Shown here in pieces: positions 23,148 to 32,641 of a stretch of 64,000 nucleotides of DNA; the stretch's first letter is position 1; each line of letters begins with the position of its first letter. The notes beneath the pieces were generated by a model. The model was not told the DNA's origin and searched no databases. It saw nothing but the letters and a program-made list of their open reading frames with translations. A program made the position numbers and the translations under genes. Origin of the DNA: LMUY01 sp965198895. Its GTDB lineage: Bacteria; Pseudomonadota; Alphaproteobacteria; Acetobacterales; Acetobacteraceae. The stretch covers positions 2,542,001 through 2,606,000 of the forward strand of contig OZ240676.1 of NCBI GenBank assembly GCA_965198895.1, in the 5' to 3' direction.

Positions 23148-25076
23148 TCAAATCGCGACGCGGACGCCAAGCTCCACCACACGGTCGCTGGGGATGCGGA
23201 AGAACACGGTCGCGGGCACGGCGTTGCGCACCATCACGAGGAACAGCCAGAGCCGCCAGATCGGCAGCTTGGGCACCAGGGCGCGCACCAGCACCTCACG
23301 CCCCAGGAAGTAGCTGACCTGCATCGGGTCGTAGTCCACGCCCCGCGCCCGCAAATCCTCCAGCGCGCGGGGAATATTCGGGCTCTCCATGAAGCCATAG
23401 CTCAGCAGCACCCGGTGGATACCCGGCGCCAGCTCGATCACCTGGGTGCGGCGCTCGGGCCCGACTTCCGGCTCGTCCAGGTTGGTGACGGTCACGAACA
23501 GGACTTTCTCGTGCAGGACCTTGTTGTGCTTCAGGTTGTGCAACAGGGCGGCTGGGACGTAGTCGGGCGTGCCGGTCAGGAACACGGCCATGCCGGGCAC
23601 GCGGATGGTGCGCGATTGCGGCAGGCGCTTGAGGAACGAGGCCAGTGGCAAGCTGTCCTGCTTCCAGCGCGCCAGCATCAGGTCGCGGCCCTGCTTCCAC
23701 GAAGTCATCATCGCCATCAGAGCGAGGCCGAGCAGCAGCGGGACGTAGCCGCCCTCCGGCACTTTCAGCAGGTTGGAGGCAAAGAACACGCTGTCGATGA
23801 CGAAGAAGAAGCCGAACACGCCGATCGCGAGCGGGCGCGACCAGCCGAACTGCCGCCGGAACGCGAAGGCGGCCAGGATATTCGTACATATGAATGTACC
23901 CGTGACGGCGATGCCGTAGGCCGAGGTCAGCGCATCGCTGCTGCGGAAGGCGAGCACCAGCAGCAGCACGCCGATGAACAGCGCGGTGTTGATCTGGGGC
24001 ACGTAGATCTGCCCCTCCTCGGTGAGGCTGGTGTGGGTGACCGTCATGCGCGGCAGGAAGTTCATCTGCATGCATTGCCGCGCGATCGAGTAGGCGCCGG
24101 AGATCAGCGCCTGGCTGGCGATCACGGTCGCCATGGTGGCGAGGATCACCAGCGGCAGCCGCAGGTCCGGCGGCGCCATCAGGAAGAACGGGTTGGCGAT
24201 GGCGGCCGGGTCGCGCAGGATCAGGGCGCCCTGGCCGAAATAGTTCAGCACCAGGCAGGGCAGCACGTAACCCATCCAGGCCCAGCGGATCGGGGCGGCC
24301 CCGAAATGCCCCATGTCGGCATACAGCGCCTCCGCACCGGTGACGGCCAGCACCACGGACCCGAGGGCCACGAAGGCGAGCCAGCCGTGGCGGATGCAGA
24401 ACAGCACCAGGTAGTGGGGGGACAGGGCGTAGAGCACGGTCGGCTGCGCCACGATCTCGATCAGCCCGAGGACGCCGATGACGCCGAACCAGACCGCCAT
24501 CACCGGGCCGAACACCCGGCCGACTTTGCCGGTGCCGCGGTATTGCACGGCGAACAGCCCCACGATCACGGCGCAGGCGATCGGCACCACGTAGGGCTGC
24601 AGGTCGGGCGCGGACACCTCGAGGCCCTCGACGGCCGAGAGCACCGAGACCGCAGGGGTAATGACGCCGTCGCCGAAGAACAGGCTGGCCCCGATGATCC
24701 CGATGGTGGCGAGCACCGCCTTGCCCCGGCCATCGGTCGCCGCGCGCATGGCCAGCGCCATCAGGGCAAGGATGCCGCCCTCGCCCTTGTTGTCGGCGCT
24801 CATGACGAGCACGACGTATTTGATCGTGACGATGAAGATCAGCGCCCAGAAGATCAGCGACAGAATGCCGAGGATCTCGAACTGGGCCACGCCCTGGGTG
24901 GCGAAATGGTCCAGGCTGGACTTGAAGGCATAGAGCGGGCTCGTGCCGATATCGCCATAGACGATGCCGAGGACTGCGAGGAGCGCGCCGGCTTTCACGG
25001 GGCCGTGGGTGTGCCCGCGTACGCCCGTTGGCACACCCTCGGGTATCCCGCTCGGGGCACTGGCGACAAGGCTCAT
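23148..25076 (-). CDS. kup: Low-affinity K+ transporter Kup
   Basis: 642 aa, the usual Kup length. The start at 25076 is preferred over an upstream in-frame ATG at 25190 because GGAG lies 7 nt before it and Kup homology starts soon after. The signature GIVYGDIGTSPLYAFK (about residues 38-53) is followed by about 12 transmembrane helices and a C-terminal cytoplasmic domain (VPGMAVFLTGTPDYVPAALLHNLKHNKVLHE). It imports K+ with H+ across the inner membrane. FFGDGVITPAVSVLSAVEG is also diagnostic. Confidence 0.97.
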   Translation of the reverse strand: MSLVASAPSGIPEGVPTGVRGHTHGPVKAGALLAVLGIVYGDIGTSPLYAFKSSLDHFATQGVAQFEILGILSLIFWALIFIVTIKYVVLVMSADNKGEGGILALMALAMRAATDGRGKAVLATIGIIGASLFFGDGVITPAVSVLSAVEGLEVSAPDLQPYVVPIACAVIVGLFAVQYRGTGKVGRVFGPVMAVWFGVIGVLGLIEIVAQPTVLYALSPHYLVLFCIRHGWLAFVALGSVVLAVTGAEALYADMGHFGAAPIRWAWMGYVLPCLVLNYFGQGALILRDPAAIANPFFLMAPPDLRLPLVILATMATVIASQALISGAYSIARQCMQMNFLPRMTVTHTSLTEEGQIYVPQINTALFIGVLLLVLAFRSSDALTSAYGIAVTGTFICTNILAAFAFRRQFGWSRPLAIGVFGFFFVIDSVFFASNLLKVPEGGYVPLLLGLALMAMMTSWKQGRDLMLARWKQDSLPLASFLKRLPQSRTIRVPGMAVFLTGTPDYVPAALLHNLKHNKVLHEKVLFVTVTNLDEPEVGPERRTQVIELAPGIHRVLLSYGFMESPNIPRALEDLRARGVDYDPMQVSYFLGREVLVRALVPKLPIWRLWLFLVMVRNAVPATVFFRIPSDRVVELGVRVAI

Positions 25077-25224
25077 GCAAACACTCCAATCGGGGGGAGC
25101 AGTGTTCCCGCAGTCACTCCGCCCAGCATAGCAGCGGCGTACGGCCTCGTGCTTGGGGTGCAGATAACCCTGGTGGCACCCACTGTTCAAGCGCGGGCCG
25201 GATCATGAGCCCTGCTCCCGGCGG

Positions 25225-25902
25225 TCACGGCGCCGGGCGGCTGCCGAAGATGGCGCTTCCGACACGGACATGCGTGGCGCCATGGCGGATGGCGACATCG
25301 TAATCGGCCGACATGCCCATGGACACGATCGGCAGCCGGTAGCGGGCGGCGCGTTCGGCCAATCCGGCGAAAAACGGGCTCGGGTCCACGCCGGCGGGGG
25401 GAATGCACATCAGCCCGGCGACGCTGGCGCCGAACCGCTCCTGGCAGTCCGCGACGAAGCGGTCGGCGTCGCCGGGTGCGATGCCGGCCTTTTGGGGCTC
25501 CTCGCCGACATTGATCTGGATCAGCAACTGGGGAAGCCGCTCGCCCCGGGCGAGCGCCGCGGCGAGAGCATCGGCCAGGCGAGGACGGTCGAGGGTCTCG
25601 ATCACGTCGGCCACGCGAAGTGCGTCCTTGAGCTTGTTGGTCTGCAGTGGGCCGATCAGGTGCAGCGCGACTGCCGGGTTGACCTGTTTCAGCGCAGGGA
25701 ATTTGGCGTCGGCCTCCTGCACGCGGTTCTCGCCGAAACACAGCTGCCCGGCCGCGATCGCCGCTTCGACGTCGGAGGCCGGGTGGGTCTTGGAAACTGC
25801 CACCAAAGTAATGTCGGCGGCGGATCGGCCGGCGGCTGCTGCGGCGGACGCGATGCGGTCGCGGACGTGCTGCAGCCTCGCTTCAACGGTATCCAGCGTC
25901 AT
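25225..25902 (-). CDS. YggS/PROSC-family PLP homeostasis protein
   Basis: 225 aa from the ATG at 25902, with AGGAAAG 7 nt upstream. Cytoplasmic PLP-binding protein that buffers pyridoxal phosphate. The PLP lysine is in VAVSKTHPA (Lys38); further hallmarks are FGENRVQEA, HLIGPLQTNK, QINVGEEPQKAGI, GLMCIPPAG, SMGMSADYDVAIRHGATHVRVGSAIFG. The family is usually beside proC or a yggT gene; here it follows kup on the same strand at 148 nt. Confidence 0.96.
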   Translation of the reverse strand: MTLDTVEARLQHVRDRIASAAAAAGRSAADITLVAVSKTHPASDVEAAIAAGQLCFGENRVQEADAKFPALKQVNPAVALHLIGPLQTNKLKDALRVADVIETLDRPRLADALAAALARGERLPQLLIQINVGEEPQKAGIAPGDADRFVADCQERFGASVAGLMCIPPAGVDPSPFFAGLAERAARYRLPIVSMGMSADYDVAIRHGATHVRVGSAIFGSRPAP

Positions 25903-26163
25903 TTTCGAACTTTCCTGTCGTTTTAACGCGTACGGCGGCGCCAAACCCGCTATGTGGCCTTGCCGCCACAGTGTTTCGCAAATGCCATGCTCCGTACGTG
26001 TCAGTGATTGCGAGATTGTGAACTGCGCCGCAATACTCTGCCCAGGTCTGGCTGCCCCCGCCCTTCTGCGGATCCTGCTCCACGCGTGTTGGGGCTTGGT
26101 TCACGGGAACGGGGCGGGGCCTGGAATGTATGCCGGAATGTCCGGTGATCTGAGGAGGATTGA

Positions 26164-27708
26164 ATGCGCAAGCTCCTGCTGGCCACTGTGGCCGCGCTGG
26201 GCGCCTCGATGGGTTTCGCGGCTTATGCCGACGCTCAAGTGGTGGATAACTCGACCGACGGACAATCTTACCCGACGCCCGGGACAGTAACGGTCCGTCT
26301 CAACGGCCGGTTCCGTCAATATGCGTACGTTGCCGATCAGGGCGCGATTCGCACGACCAACTACGGCGTGACGGGCGTGAACGGCACGACGACCGGCAGC
26401 GGCGCTGCAGTCGGCGCGACGGCTGCCACCGGCGGCGTGAACCAGCAGGGCAGCAACCGTCTGTCCAACTACGGGTTCGAAGGCTACGCCCGGCTCTATC
26501 CCGGCTTCGACGGCGTTGCGGCCAACGGGCTGAAGTATGGCGCCTCGCTCGAAATTCGGCAGGACAGCGGGAGTGCCGCCGGCGGCGGCCTCGATGGGTC
26601 GGTCACAGCCTCGAACCGCGACCGCGGCGAACTGTATCTGCGTCGTGAGTGGGGCTACATCGGCACCGACAAGTTCGGTAGCGTGCGCTTCGGTTCGTCC
26701 GACCAGCCGTCCAGCTTGTTCCTGACGGGCACCGGCGAAAACTTCGACGACGGTGGCCTGAACGGCGACGTGCCCGGCTTCCTCGCCAACGGCGGCGCCT
26801 ACACCTACCCGTTCGCCGACGTCGGCAACCTCTACTCCACCGACAAGCTGGTCTACCTGTCGCCGCAGTTCTACGGCGTCGACTTCGGCCTGTCTTACGA
26901 GCCCAGCACCGCGGCCATCGGCAACGACAACGGCGCCGGTTGCGGCAGCAACGGCGAGTTCACCAACGGCAACTCGTTGCTGACGTCGGGCGCCGCGAGC
27001 ACGGCCGCGCCGGGCTGCGACGCGCTAAACTCCACGAGCACGGCCGACATCGCGCGTCGTAAGGACACCTACGAAGGCCTCGTTCGCTACCGCGGCACGT
27101 TCGGCGCGTTCGGCGTCGTCGGCACCGCGTCCTACGACGGTTCCGGCCGCGTGCATGACAGCGGCGTTCTGGGCTCCACCATCGATCCGAAGCACGTCAG
27201 GAACGAAGACCTGAGCGTGTATGACTTCGGCCTTGCCGTGACCTACGGCGGGTTGACGGTCAGCGGCAACTATCAGCGCGGTCGTTACAACGTGCCGGGC
27301 GGCGGCGGCTTCGGCGGCCTCGTCACCAAGGGCCAGCCCGACTCCAATGCGTATGTCGCGAGCCTGAGCTACACGATCGGCCCGGTGATCGTCGGCGCCG
27401 CCTTCAGCGAGAGCTGGTATGAAGGCAACCAGACCGCGGCTACGAACGCGAGCTCGATCGCGGGCGGTGCTTCCCCGCTCACGGTGGGCGGTGTGACGGG
27501 TGGTCAGCGTCGTGACACGGGCTTGGCAGTGGGTGGAACCTACTCGCTGGCACCGGGCGTGGCGCTGTATCTTTCCGGCGTTTACGAAGAGGCCCACCAG
27601 AACGGCGTGAACCTGGTCACCGGCGGCTCGAACGTGGGCCTAGCGACCGACGTGCACAACAAGCTCAACCAGTCGGTGCTCGCTTTCGGCACCTCCTTCG
27701 CCTGGTAA
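26164..27708 (+). CDS. Outer-membrane porin (Gram-negative porin family)
   Basis: 514 aa. Signal peptide MRKLLLATVAALGASMGFAA ending near YADA-Q. The mature part is Gly/Asn/Tyr-rich with alternating beta strands, and ends in LAFGTSFAW with the terminal aromatic residue recognised by the BAM complex. Features such as GELYLRREWGYIGTDKFGSVRFG and an acidic loop match alphaproteobacterial porins. GAGGAGGA lies 4-5 nt before the ATG, and a strong terminator follows, so a highly expressed monocistronic gene is expected. Codon use is more biased than that of its neighbours. Confidence 0.93.
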   Translation: MRKLLLATVAALGASMGFAAYADAQVVDNSTDGQSYPTPGTVTVRLNGRFRQYAYVADQGAIRTTNYGVTGVNGTTTGSGAAVGATAATGGVNQQGSNRLSNYGFEGYARLYPGFDGVAANGLKYGASLEIRQDSGSAAGGGLDGSVTASNRDRGELYLRREWGYIGTDKFGSVRFGSSDQPSSLFLTGTGENFDDGGLNGDVPGFLANGGAYTYPFADVGNLYSTDKLVYLSPQFYGVDFGLSYEPSTAAIGNDNGAGCGSNGEFTNGNSLLTSGAASTAAPGCDALNSTSTADIARRKDTYEGLVRYRGTFGAFGVVGTASYDGSGRVHDSGVLGSTIDPKHVRNEDLSVYDFGLAVTYGGLTVSGNYQRGRYNVPGGGGFGGLVTKGQPDSNAYVASLSYTIGPVIVGAAFSESWYEGNQTAATNASSIAGGASPLTVGGVTGGQRRDTGLAVGGTYSLAPGVALYLSGVYEEAHQNGVNLVTGGSNVGLATDVHNKLNQSVLAFGTSFAW

Positions 27709-27732
27709 TCTCCTCGATCTGGCTTTGATACA

Positions 27733-27768
27733 ACGGGCGGCAGAGCAATCTGCCGCCCGTTTGCTTTT
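27733..27768 (+). terminator. Rho-independent terminator of the porin gene
   Basis: Perfect 12-bp stem ACGGGCGGCAGA / TCTGCCGCCCGT with a GCAA tetraloop, followed by TTTGCTTTT. It lies 24 nt after the porin stop. Confidence 0.95.
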
Positions 27769-27856
27769 GCCGGACCGCAGCGAATGCTTGGCGCTCGCCC
27801 GAACACGCTGTAGGAAGACCTACCGACCCGACTGCCGTCTGAACACAGGTCCCACA

Positions 27857-28432
27857 ATGTCCGCTCGCAAGTCCGCTTTCGCTATGAAGTTGCCCAAGCT
27901 GGTGGCGCCCAGCGTGCTGGCACTCGGCCTGCTCGCGCTCGATGCGTGCGGCAACAACAACGGCACGCCGAATATTCGGCCAGTGGCCGACAACGAATAT
28001 AACGACTATCGCGTGGACAACGGCGTGCGCGGCAAGATGGGTGGTGATTCCGGGCTCGTGTTCGGCGTCGGCAAAGGCACCGGCGGCGGCAGCCAGAACG
28101 ACGGCGCGGCGCTGGGGGTGAACGCCTATCTGTGGCGGGGTGCCCTCGACACGCTCGCGTTCATGCCGCTCGCCTCCGCCGACCCGTTCGGTGGCGTGAT
28201 CATCACCGACTGGTATCAGCCGCCCTCGAGCAGCGGCGAGCGGTTCAAGGCGACGGCGTACATCCTCGGCCGCCAGCTGCGCGCCGACGGGATCCGCGTG
28301 TCGATCTTCCGCCAAGTGCAGCAGAACGGCCAGTGGGTCGACGCGTCGGTCAGCCAGACCACGACCGGCGAGATCGAAAACAAGGTGTTGGCGCGGGCGC
28401 GCGAGCTGCGGGCACAAACCGCCAGCCAGTAA
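27857..28432 (+). CDS. DUF3576 lipoprotein
   Basis: 191 aa from the ATG at 27857. The lipoprotein signal ends LALDAC with Cys31. The mature part is DUF3576: GLVFGVGKG, GVNAYLWRGALDTLAFMPLASADPFGGVIITDWY and the C-terminal NKVLARARELRAQ. The family is almost confined to alphaproteobacteria and stands directly before leuS, as here (27 nt). Function unknown; surface or periplasmic location is inferred from the lipobox. Confidence 0.9.
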   Translation: MSARKSAFAMKLPKLVAPSVLALGLLALDACGNNNGTPNIRPVADNEYNDYRVDNGVRGKMGGDSGLVFGVGKGTGGGSQNDGAALGVNAYLWRGALDTLAFMPLASADPFGGVIITDWYQPPSSSGERFKATAYILGRQLRADGIRVSIFRQVQQNGQWVDASVSQTTTGEIENKVLARARELRAQTASQ

Positions 28433-28459
28433 GGCCCGGCGCCAGCCGTATGGGTAGCA

Positions 28460-31075
28460 GTGACGATGCAAGAGCTTAGTGCGCAGACCGCTCCGGAGCG
28501 CGCAACAGGGTACGACTTTGCCGGCATCGAAGGCCGGTGGCAGCAAGCCTGGGACGACCAGAACGCGTTCCGCGTCGACGATGTGCCCAGCGACGGGAAG
28601 CCAAAATACTACGTTCTTGAAATGTTCCCGTATCCCAGCGGGAGCATCCACATGGGCCACGTGCGCAACTACACGCTCGGCGACGTGGTGGCCCGCTACA
28701 AGCGCGCTTGCGGGTTCAATGTCCTACACCCGATGGGTTGGGATGCGTTCGGGCTGCCGGCGGAAAATGCGGCCCGCGAGCGCGGCGTGCATCCGGCGGA
28801 GTGGACTTGGCGGAACATCGCCTCGATGCGCGCCGAGCTGAAGCGCATGGGCCTGTCCATCGACTGGTCGCGCGAGTTCGCGACCTGCGACCCGGCCTAT
28901 TACGGCCAGCAGCAGAAGCTGTTCCTGGCGTTGATGCGCCAGGGCCTGGTGGAGCGCCGGCTGAGCTGGGTGAACTGGGACCCTGTCGACGAGACGGTGC
29001 TCGCCAACGAGCAGGTGGTAGACGGCCGCGGCTGGCGTTCCGGCGCGCCGGTCGAGAAACGGCAGCTCGCGCAGTGGTTCTTCCGCATCACCGCCTACGC
29101 CCCCGCCCTGTTGGACGCGCTACCCGGCCTCGAGCGGTGGCCGGAGCGGGTCCGGGCGATGCAATCCAAGTGGATCGGCCGCAGCGAAGGCGCTCGGGTG
29201 CGGTTCGCGTTGGAGCAACCCTCTGCCGGGCTCGACGAAATCGAGGTTTATACGACCCGTCCGGACACGTTGTTCGGCATGTCGTTTGTCGCAGTGGCTC
29301 CGGAGCATCCGCTGGCCCTCGCGGCAGCCCAGGCAAGCCCCGAGGCTGCCCGTTTCATCGCCGAGTGCCGCGCAATGGGGACGAGCGAGGCCGCGATCGA
29401 AGCCGCCGAGAAGCGAGGGTTCCCGACGGGGCTGAATGTTCGCCATCCGTTCGAAGATCGCGTCGTACCGGTGTGGATCGCCAATTTCGTGCTGATGGAA
29501 TATGGCACCGGCGCCATCTTCGGGTGTCCGTGCGGGGACCAGCGGGATCTGGACTTCGCCCGCAAGTACGATCTTCCCGTCGTGCCTGTCGTCTTGCCGC
29601 CGGGTGAGCGGGCGAGCGGGTTCGAGATTGGCGCCAAGGCCTATGACGGCCCCGGCGAGATGATCAATTCGTCTTTCCTCGACGGCCTCACGACCGCCGA
29701 GGCTTCGAAGGCGGTGATCGCGCGTTTGCAGGCGGCGGGCCAGGGTGAGGGCGTCGTCAATTGGCGGATGCGGGACTGGGGCGTCAGCCGGCAGCGCTAT
29801 TGGGGTTGCCCGATCCCCGTGCTGCATTGTGCTGCCTGCGGGGTCGTGCCGGTTCCGGACGATCAGCTGCCGGTCGTCTTGCCACAGGACGTGACGTTCG
29901 AAGGGGCGGGTAATCCGCTGGATCGGCACACGGCCTGGCGCAACGTGCCCTGCCCGGCGTGCGGCGGCCCGGCGCAGCGCGAGACCGACACGCTCGATAC
30001 CTTCGTCGACAGTTCCTGGTATTTCGCGCGCTTTTGCAGCCCGCAGGCGGCGGATCCGGTGTTTCCTGCAGCCGCCGACCACTGGCTGCCGGTCGACCAG
30101 TATGTCGGCGGCATCGACCACGCGATCCTGCACCTGCTGTATGCGCGGTTCTTCACACGGGCCATCCATGACGCCGGCCTGGTCGCGGTCGACGAGCCGT
30201 TCGCCGGGTTGTTCACCCAGGGCATGGTCACCCATGAGAGCTATCGCGCGCCGGACGGCCGGTGGCTGTACCCTGCGGAGGTCGACCTTCTGCCAGGGGC
30301 CCGCGCGGTGGAGCGGTCGACCGGGCTGGAGCTGGTGGTCGGCCCGAACGATAAGATGTCGAAGTCCAAGCGGAACACTGTCGATCCGCAGGACATCATC
30401 GCGCGCTATGGGGCCGACACCGCGCGCTGGTTCGTGCTGTCGGACAACCCCCCCGAGCGCGACATGGAGTGGACGGAGACCGGCATCGCGGGTGCGCACC
30501 GCTTCGCACAGCGGCTGTATCGCCTCGCCGCTTCGGTGACCGAAGAAGGGTCTGGCAGCGGGCCCGAGACCGATGGCGCGCTGGGCCTATTGCGGATGGC
30601 GCATCGCTCCATTGTTGCGGTGACCACGGCGCTCGATCAGTTTGCGTTCAACATCGCGGTGGCCCGGTTGCACGAGCTGCTGAGTGCCATCGCCGAGGAA
30701 CACCGGGCAAACTCCGGGAGCGTCATCGTCCGGCAGACGCTGAACATCTTCTGCCGGCTGTTGGCGCCGATGATGCCCCATTTGGCAGCCGAGACACTGG
30801 TCAACTTGCATCCTGAGCAGGCTGGACGGCCGGACCTGTCGTGGCCGGTCGCCGATGCCGCCTTGACCGTGGTCGACACGGTCACGATTGCGGTTCAGGT
30901 CGGTGGCAAGCTGCGGGGCACCATCTCGGTTCCTGCGGAGGCGGACAAGGAGGCAGTGCTTGCCGCGGCCGCGCTGGAAGAGAACGTTGCGCGGCTGTTG
31001 GCTGGCAAACGGGTCGTGAAGCAGATCTATGTGCCGGGGCGGATCGTGAACTTCGTCGTCGTGGACGCGGCATGA
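28460..31075 (+). CDS. leuS: Leucine--tRNA ligase
   Basis: 871 aa from a GTG at 28460 (an ATG follows at 28466). Class I synthetase with HMGH at residues 64-67 (HIGH variant normal for LeuRS) and KMSKS at 632-636 in DKMSKSKRN. The editing domain (CP1) lies between them, with TTRPDTLFG near residue 260, and a zinc-like Cys set (CAACGVVP and CPACGG) near 455-500. It is in the conserved alphaproteobacterial order DUF3576-leuS-lptE-holA and overlaps lptE by 4 nt (ATGA). Confidence 0.98.
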   Translation: MTMQELSAQTAPERATGYDFAGIEGRWQQAWDDQNAFRVDDVPSDGKPKYYVLEMFPYPSGSIHMGHVRNYTLGDVVARYKRACGFNVLHPMGWDAFGLPAENAARERGVHPAEWTWRNIASMRAELKRMGLSIDWSREFATCDPAYYGQQQKLFLALMRQGLVERRLSWVNWDPVDETVLANEQVVDGRGWRSGAPVEKRQLAQWFFRITAYAPALLDALPGLERWPERVRAMQSKWIGRSEGARVRFALEQPSAGLDEIEVYTTRPDTLFGMSFVAVAPEHPLALAAAQASPEAARFIAECRAMGTSEAAIEAAEKRGFPTGLNVRHPFEDRVVPVWIANFVLMEYGTGAIFGCPCGDQRDLDFARKYDLPVVPVVLPPGERASGFEIGAKAYDGPGEMINSSFLDGLTTAEASKAVIARLQAAGQGEGVVNWRMRDWGVSRQRYWGCPIPVLHCAACGVVPVPDDQLPVVLPQDVTFEGAGNPLDRHTAWRNVPCPACGGPAQRETDTLDTFVDSSWYFARFCSPQAADPVFPAAADHWLPVDQYVGGIDHAILHLLYARFFTRAIHDAGLVAVDEPFAGLFTQGMVTHESYRAPDGRWLYPAEVDLLPGARAVERSTGLELVVGPNDKMSKSKRNTVDPQDIIARYGADTARWFVLSDNPPERDMEWTETGIAGAHRFAQRLYRLAASVTEEGSGSGPETDGALGLLRMAHRSIVAVTTALDQFAFNIAVARLHELLSAIAEEHRANSGSVIVRQTLNIFCRLLAPMMPHLAAETLVNLHPEQAGRPDLSWPVADAALTVVDTVTIAVQVGGKLRGTISVPAEADKEAVLAAAALEENVARLLAGKRVVKQIYVPGRIVNFVVVDAA

Positions 31076-31602
31076 TGGCGAAATCTGCCGTGCTTGGGCG
31101 ACGGGCGCTCGTGGCGGGCGTGGCAGTAGGGCTGTCGGGTTGTGGTTTCCGGCCGGTCTACGCCACGCGAGGCACGGCATCGGGTGCGCAGCGCGAGCTT
31201 GCCGAAGTCGATGTCGCGCTCATCCCTGAGCGGGGAGGACAGTTGCTGCGGCAGTTCCTGCAGCAACGGTTCGACCGGGGAGATGCCGTCGCCAAGCGAT
31301 TTACGCTGAGTGTCAGTTACGGTGTAGCCGGCGATACGATCGGCGTCCAGCAGGACTCCAGCACGACCCGAACGCGCTTGACCGGGACGGGTACTTGGTA
31401 CCTCAAGCAACTGAACCCGGCTCAGACAGTGGTGACGAGCGGGGTTGCCCGCGCCCTGGATGGTGTGAACATCATCGACCAACAGTATTTCGCGGCTGAT
31501 CTAGAGGGCGAGACGGCTGGCCGGCGCATCGCCGAGGCCATCGCGGACCAGATCACCTTACAGATTGCGTCCTACTTCGACCGGCATCCCACCGCGGCCT
31601 AG
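31072..31602 (+). CDS. lptE: LPS-assembly lipoprotein LptE
   Basis: 176 aa. The start overlaps the leuS stop in ATGATGG, so either of two adjacent ATGs can serve. The signal ends LSGC (Cys24), followed by GFRPVY, the hallmark start of mature LptE. The remainder alternates strands and helices as expected (AEVDVALIPERGGQLLRQFLQQRF, then IAEAIADQITLQIASYF). LptE plugs the LptD barrel in the outer membrane to deliver LPS. It is upstream of holA by 19 nt, as in other proteobacteria. Confidence 0.93.
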   Translation: MMAKSAVLGRRALVAGVAVGLSGCGFRPVYATRGTASGAQRELAEVDVALIPERGGQLLRQFLQQRFDRGDAVAKRFTLSVSYGVAGDTIGVQQDSSTTRTRLTGTGTWYLKQLNPAQTVVTSGVARALDGVNIIDQQYFAADLEGETAGRRIAEAIADQITLQIASYFDRHPTAA

Positions 31603-31621
31603 TTCATCGGATAACTGGCGA

Positions 31622-32626
31622 ATGAAGGTTCAGCCGAACCAGGTGTCGGGCATCCTGAAGAACTCTGCCCAACTAGCGGGGATCCTGGTCTACGGCGAGG
31701 ATTGGGGCCTCGTGCGCGATCGGGCCCTCGCCGCCGTCCGCGGCGTAGTCGGTACAGAGGCAAGTCCGTTTCGAAGCACGACGCTCACCCGGGAAGAGCA
31801 TGGGCGGCTGCGAGACGAGGTCGGCGGTTTGGCCCTGGGTGGAGGGCGCCGGGTCATCCACGTCCAAGATGCAAGTGATGGGCTCGTCGCCGGTCTTGAA
31901 AAGCTGCATGTGCGTCCTGAGGACACCTTGCTGGTGCTGGAAGCCGGTGAACTGCCTGCACGATCCAAATTGCGGGCTTATGCGGAGCGTCAGGCGTCAT
32001 GGGGGGCGATCGCCTGCTACATGAGCAATTCGGGCCGGGTTGCGTCTGAGATCCAAACGGCGCTGGCAGAAGTTTCCCTGAGTGCCACTCCGGATGCACT
32101 AGCGTTCCTGGCGCAGGAGTTGGCGGGTGAGTCGATCACGCGCCGCGCTGAACTCGAGAAGCTCACGGTGTTTGCTGCGGGCAGCGGGACTGTCGATCTG
32201 GAGATGGCGCAGCTCTGTTGCGCGTCGTCGCTCGAGACCTCCCTTGGCAGTGCTGTCGCCGCCGCGCTGTCGGGCCGCGTCGCGCAGTGTGACGCTTTGC
32301 TCGATGAATTGCAGCGAGAAGGGGCCACTGGTCCCGGACTTTTGGCGGTCTTGTCCGGCCAGGTGCAGCGTTTGCTGAAGGTCCGGCTGCTCATCGACAC
32401 TGGCAAAACACCGGAAGAGGCGTGTCGTTCGCTCGCTCCGCCGCTGTATCCGCGTCAGGCTGCGGCGTTTCTGCAGGATGTGGAGCGTTGGCGGACGACG
32501 TCGTTGGAGGCGCTCGGCCGGGCGATCCGCGAGGCGGACGTCGCGTGTAAACGGGCCGCATCACCCGATTTCGCGATTGCCGCGCGGCTTTTGTCCGCCG
32601 CCGCTGCTCGACACGCGCGCCGCTAG
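31622..32626 (+). CDS. holA: DNA polymerase III subunit delta
   Basis: 334 aa. Clamp-loader subunit that opens the beta clamp. The AAA-like N-terminal part contains ILVYGEDWGLVRDRA and RRVIHVQDA; the C-terminal collar region has LLAVLSGQVQRLLKVRLLIDTG and ACKRAASPDFAIAARLL. The Walker A is degenerate, as is normal for delta, which does not bind ATP. The ATG at 31622 is the first after lptE. Its end nearly meets the convergent parB stop (15 nt), leaving no room for separate terminators. Confidence 0.92.
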   Translation: MKVQPNQVSGILKNSAQLAGILVYGEDWGLVRDRALAAVRGVVGTEASPFRSTTLTREEHGRLRDEVGGLALGGGRRVIHVQDASDGLVAGLEKLHVRPEDTLLVLEAGELPARSKLRAYAERQASWGAIACYMSNSGRVASEIQTALAEVSLSATPDALAFLAQELAGESITRRAELEKLTVFAAGSGTVDLEMAQLCCASSLETSLGSAVAAALSGRVAQCDALLDELQREGATGPGLLAVLSGQVQRLLKVRLLIDTGKTPEEACRSLAPPLYPRQAAAFLQDVERWRTTSLEALGRAIREADVACKRAASPDFAIAARLLSAAAARHARR

Positions 32627-32641
32627 GTCAGTTGTCGGCGG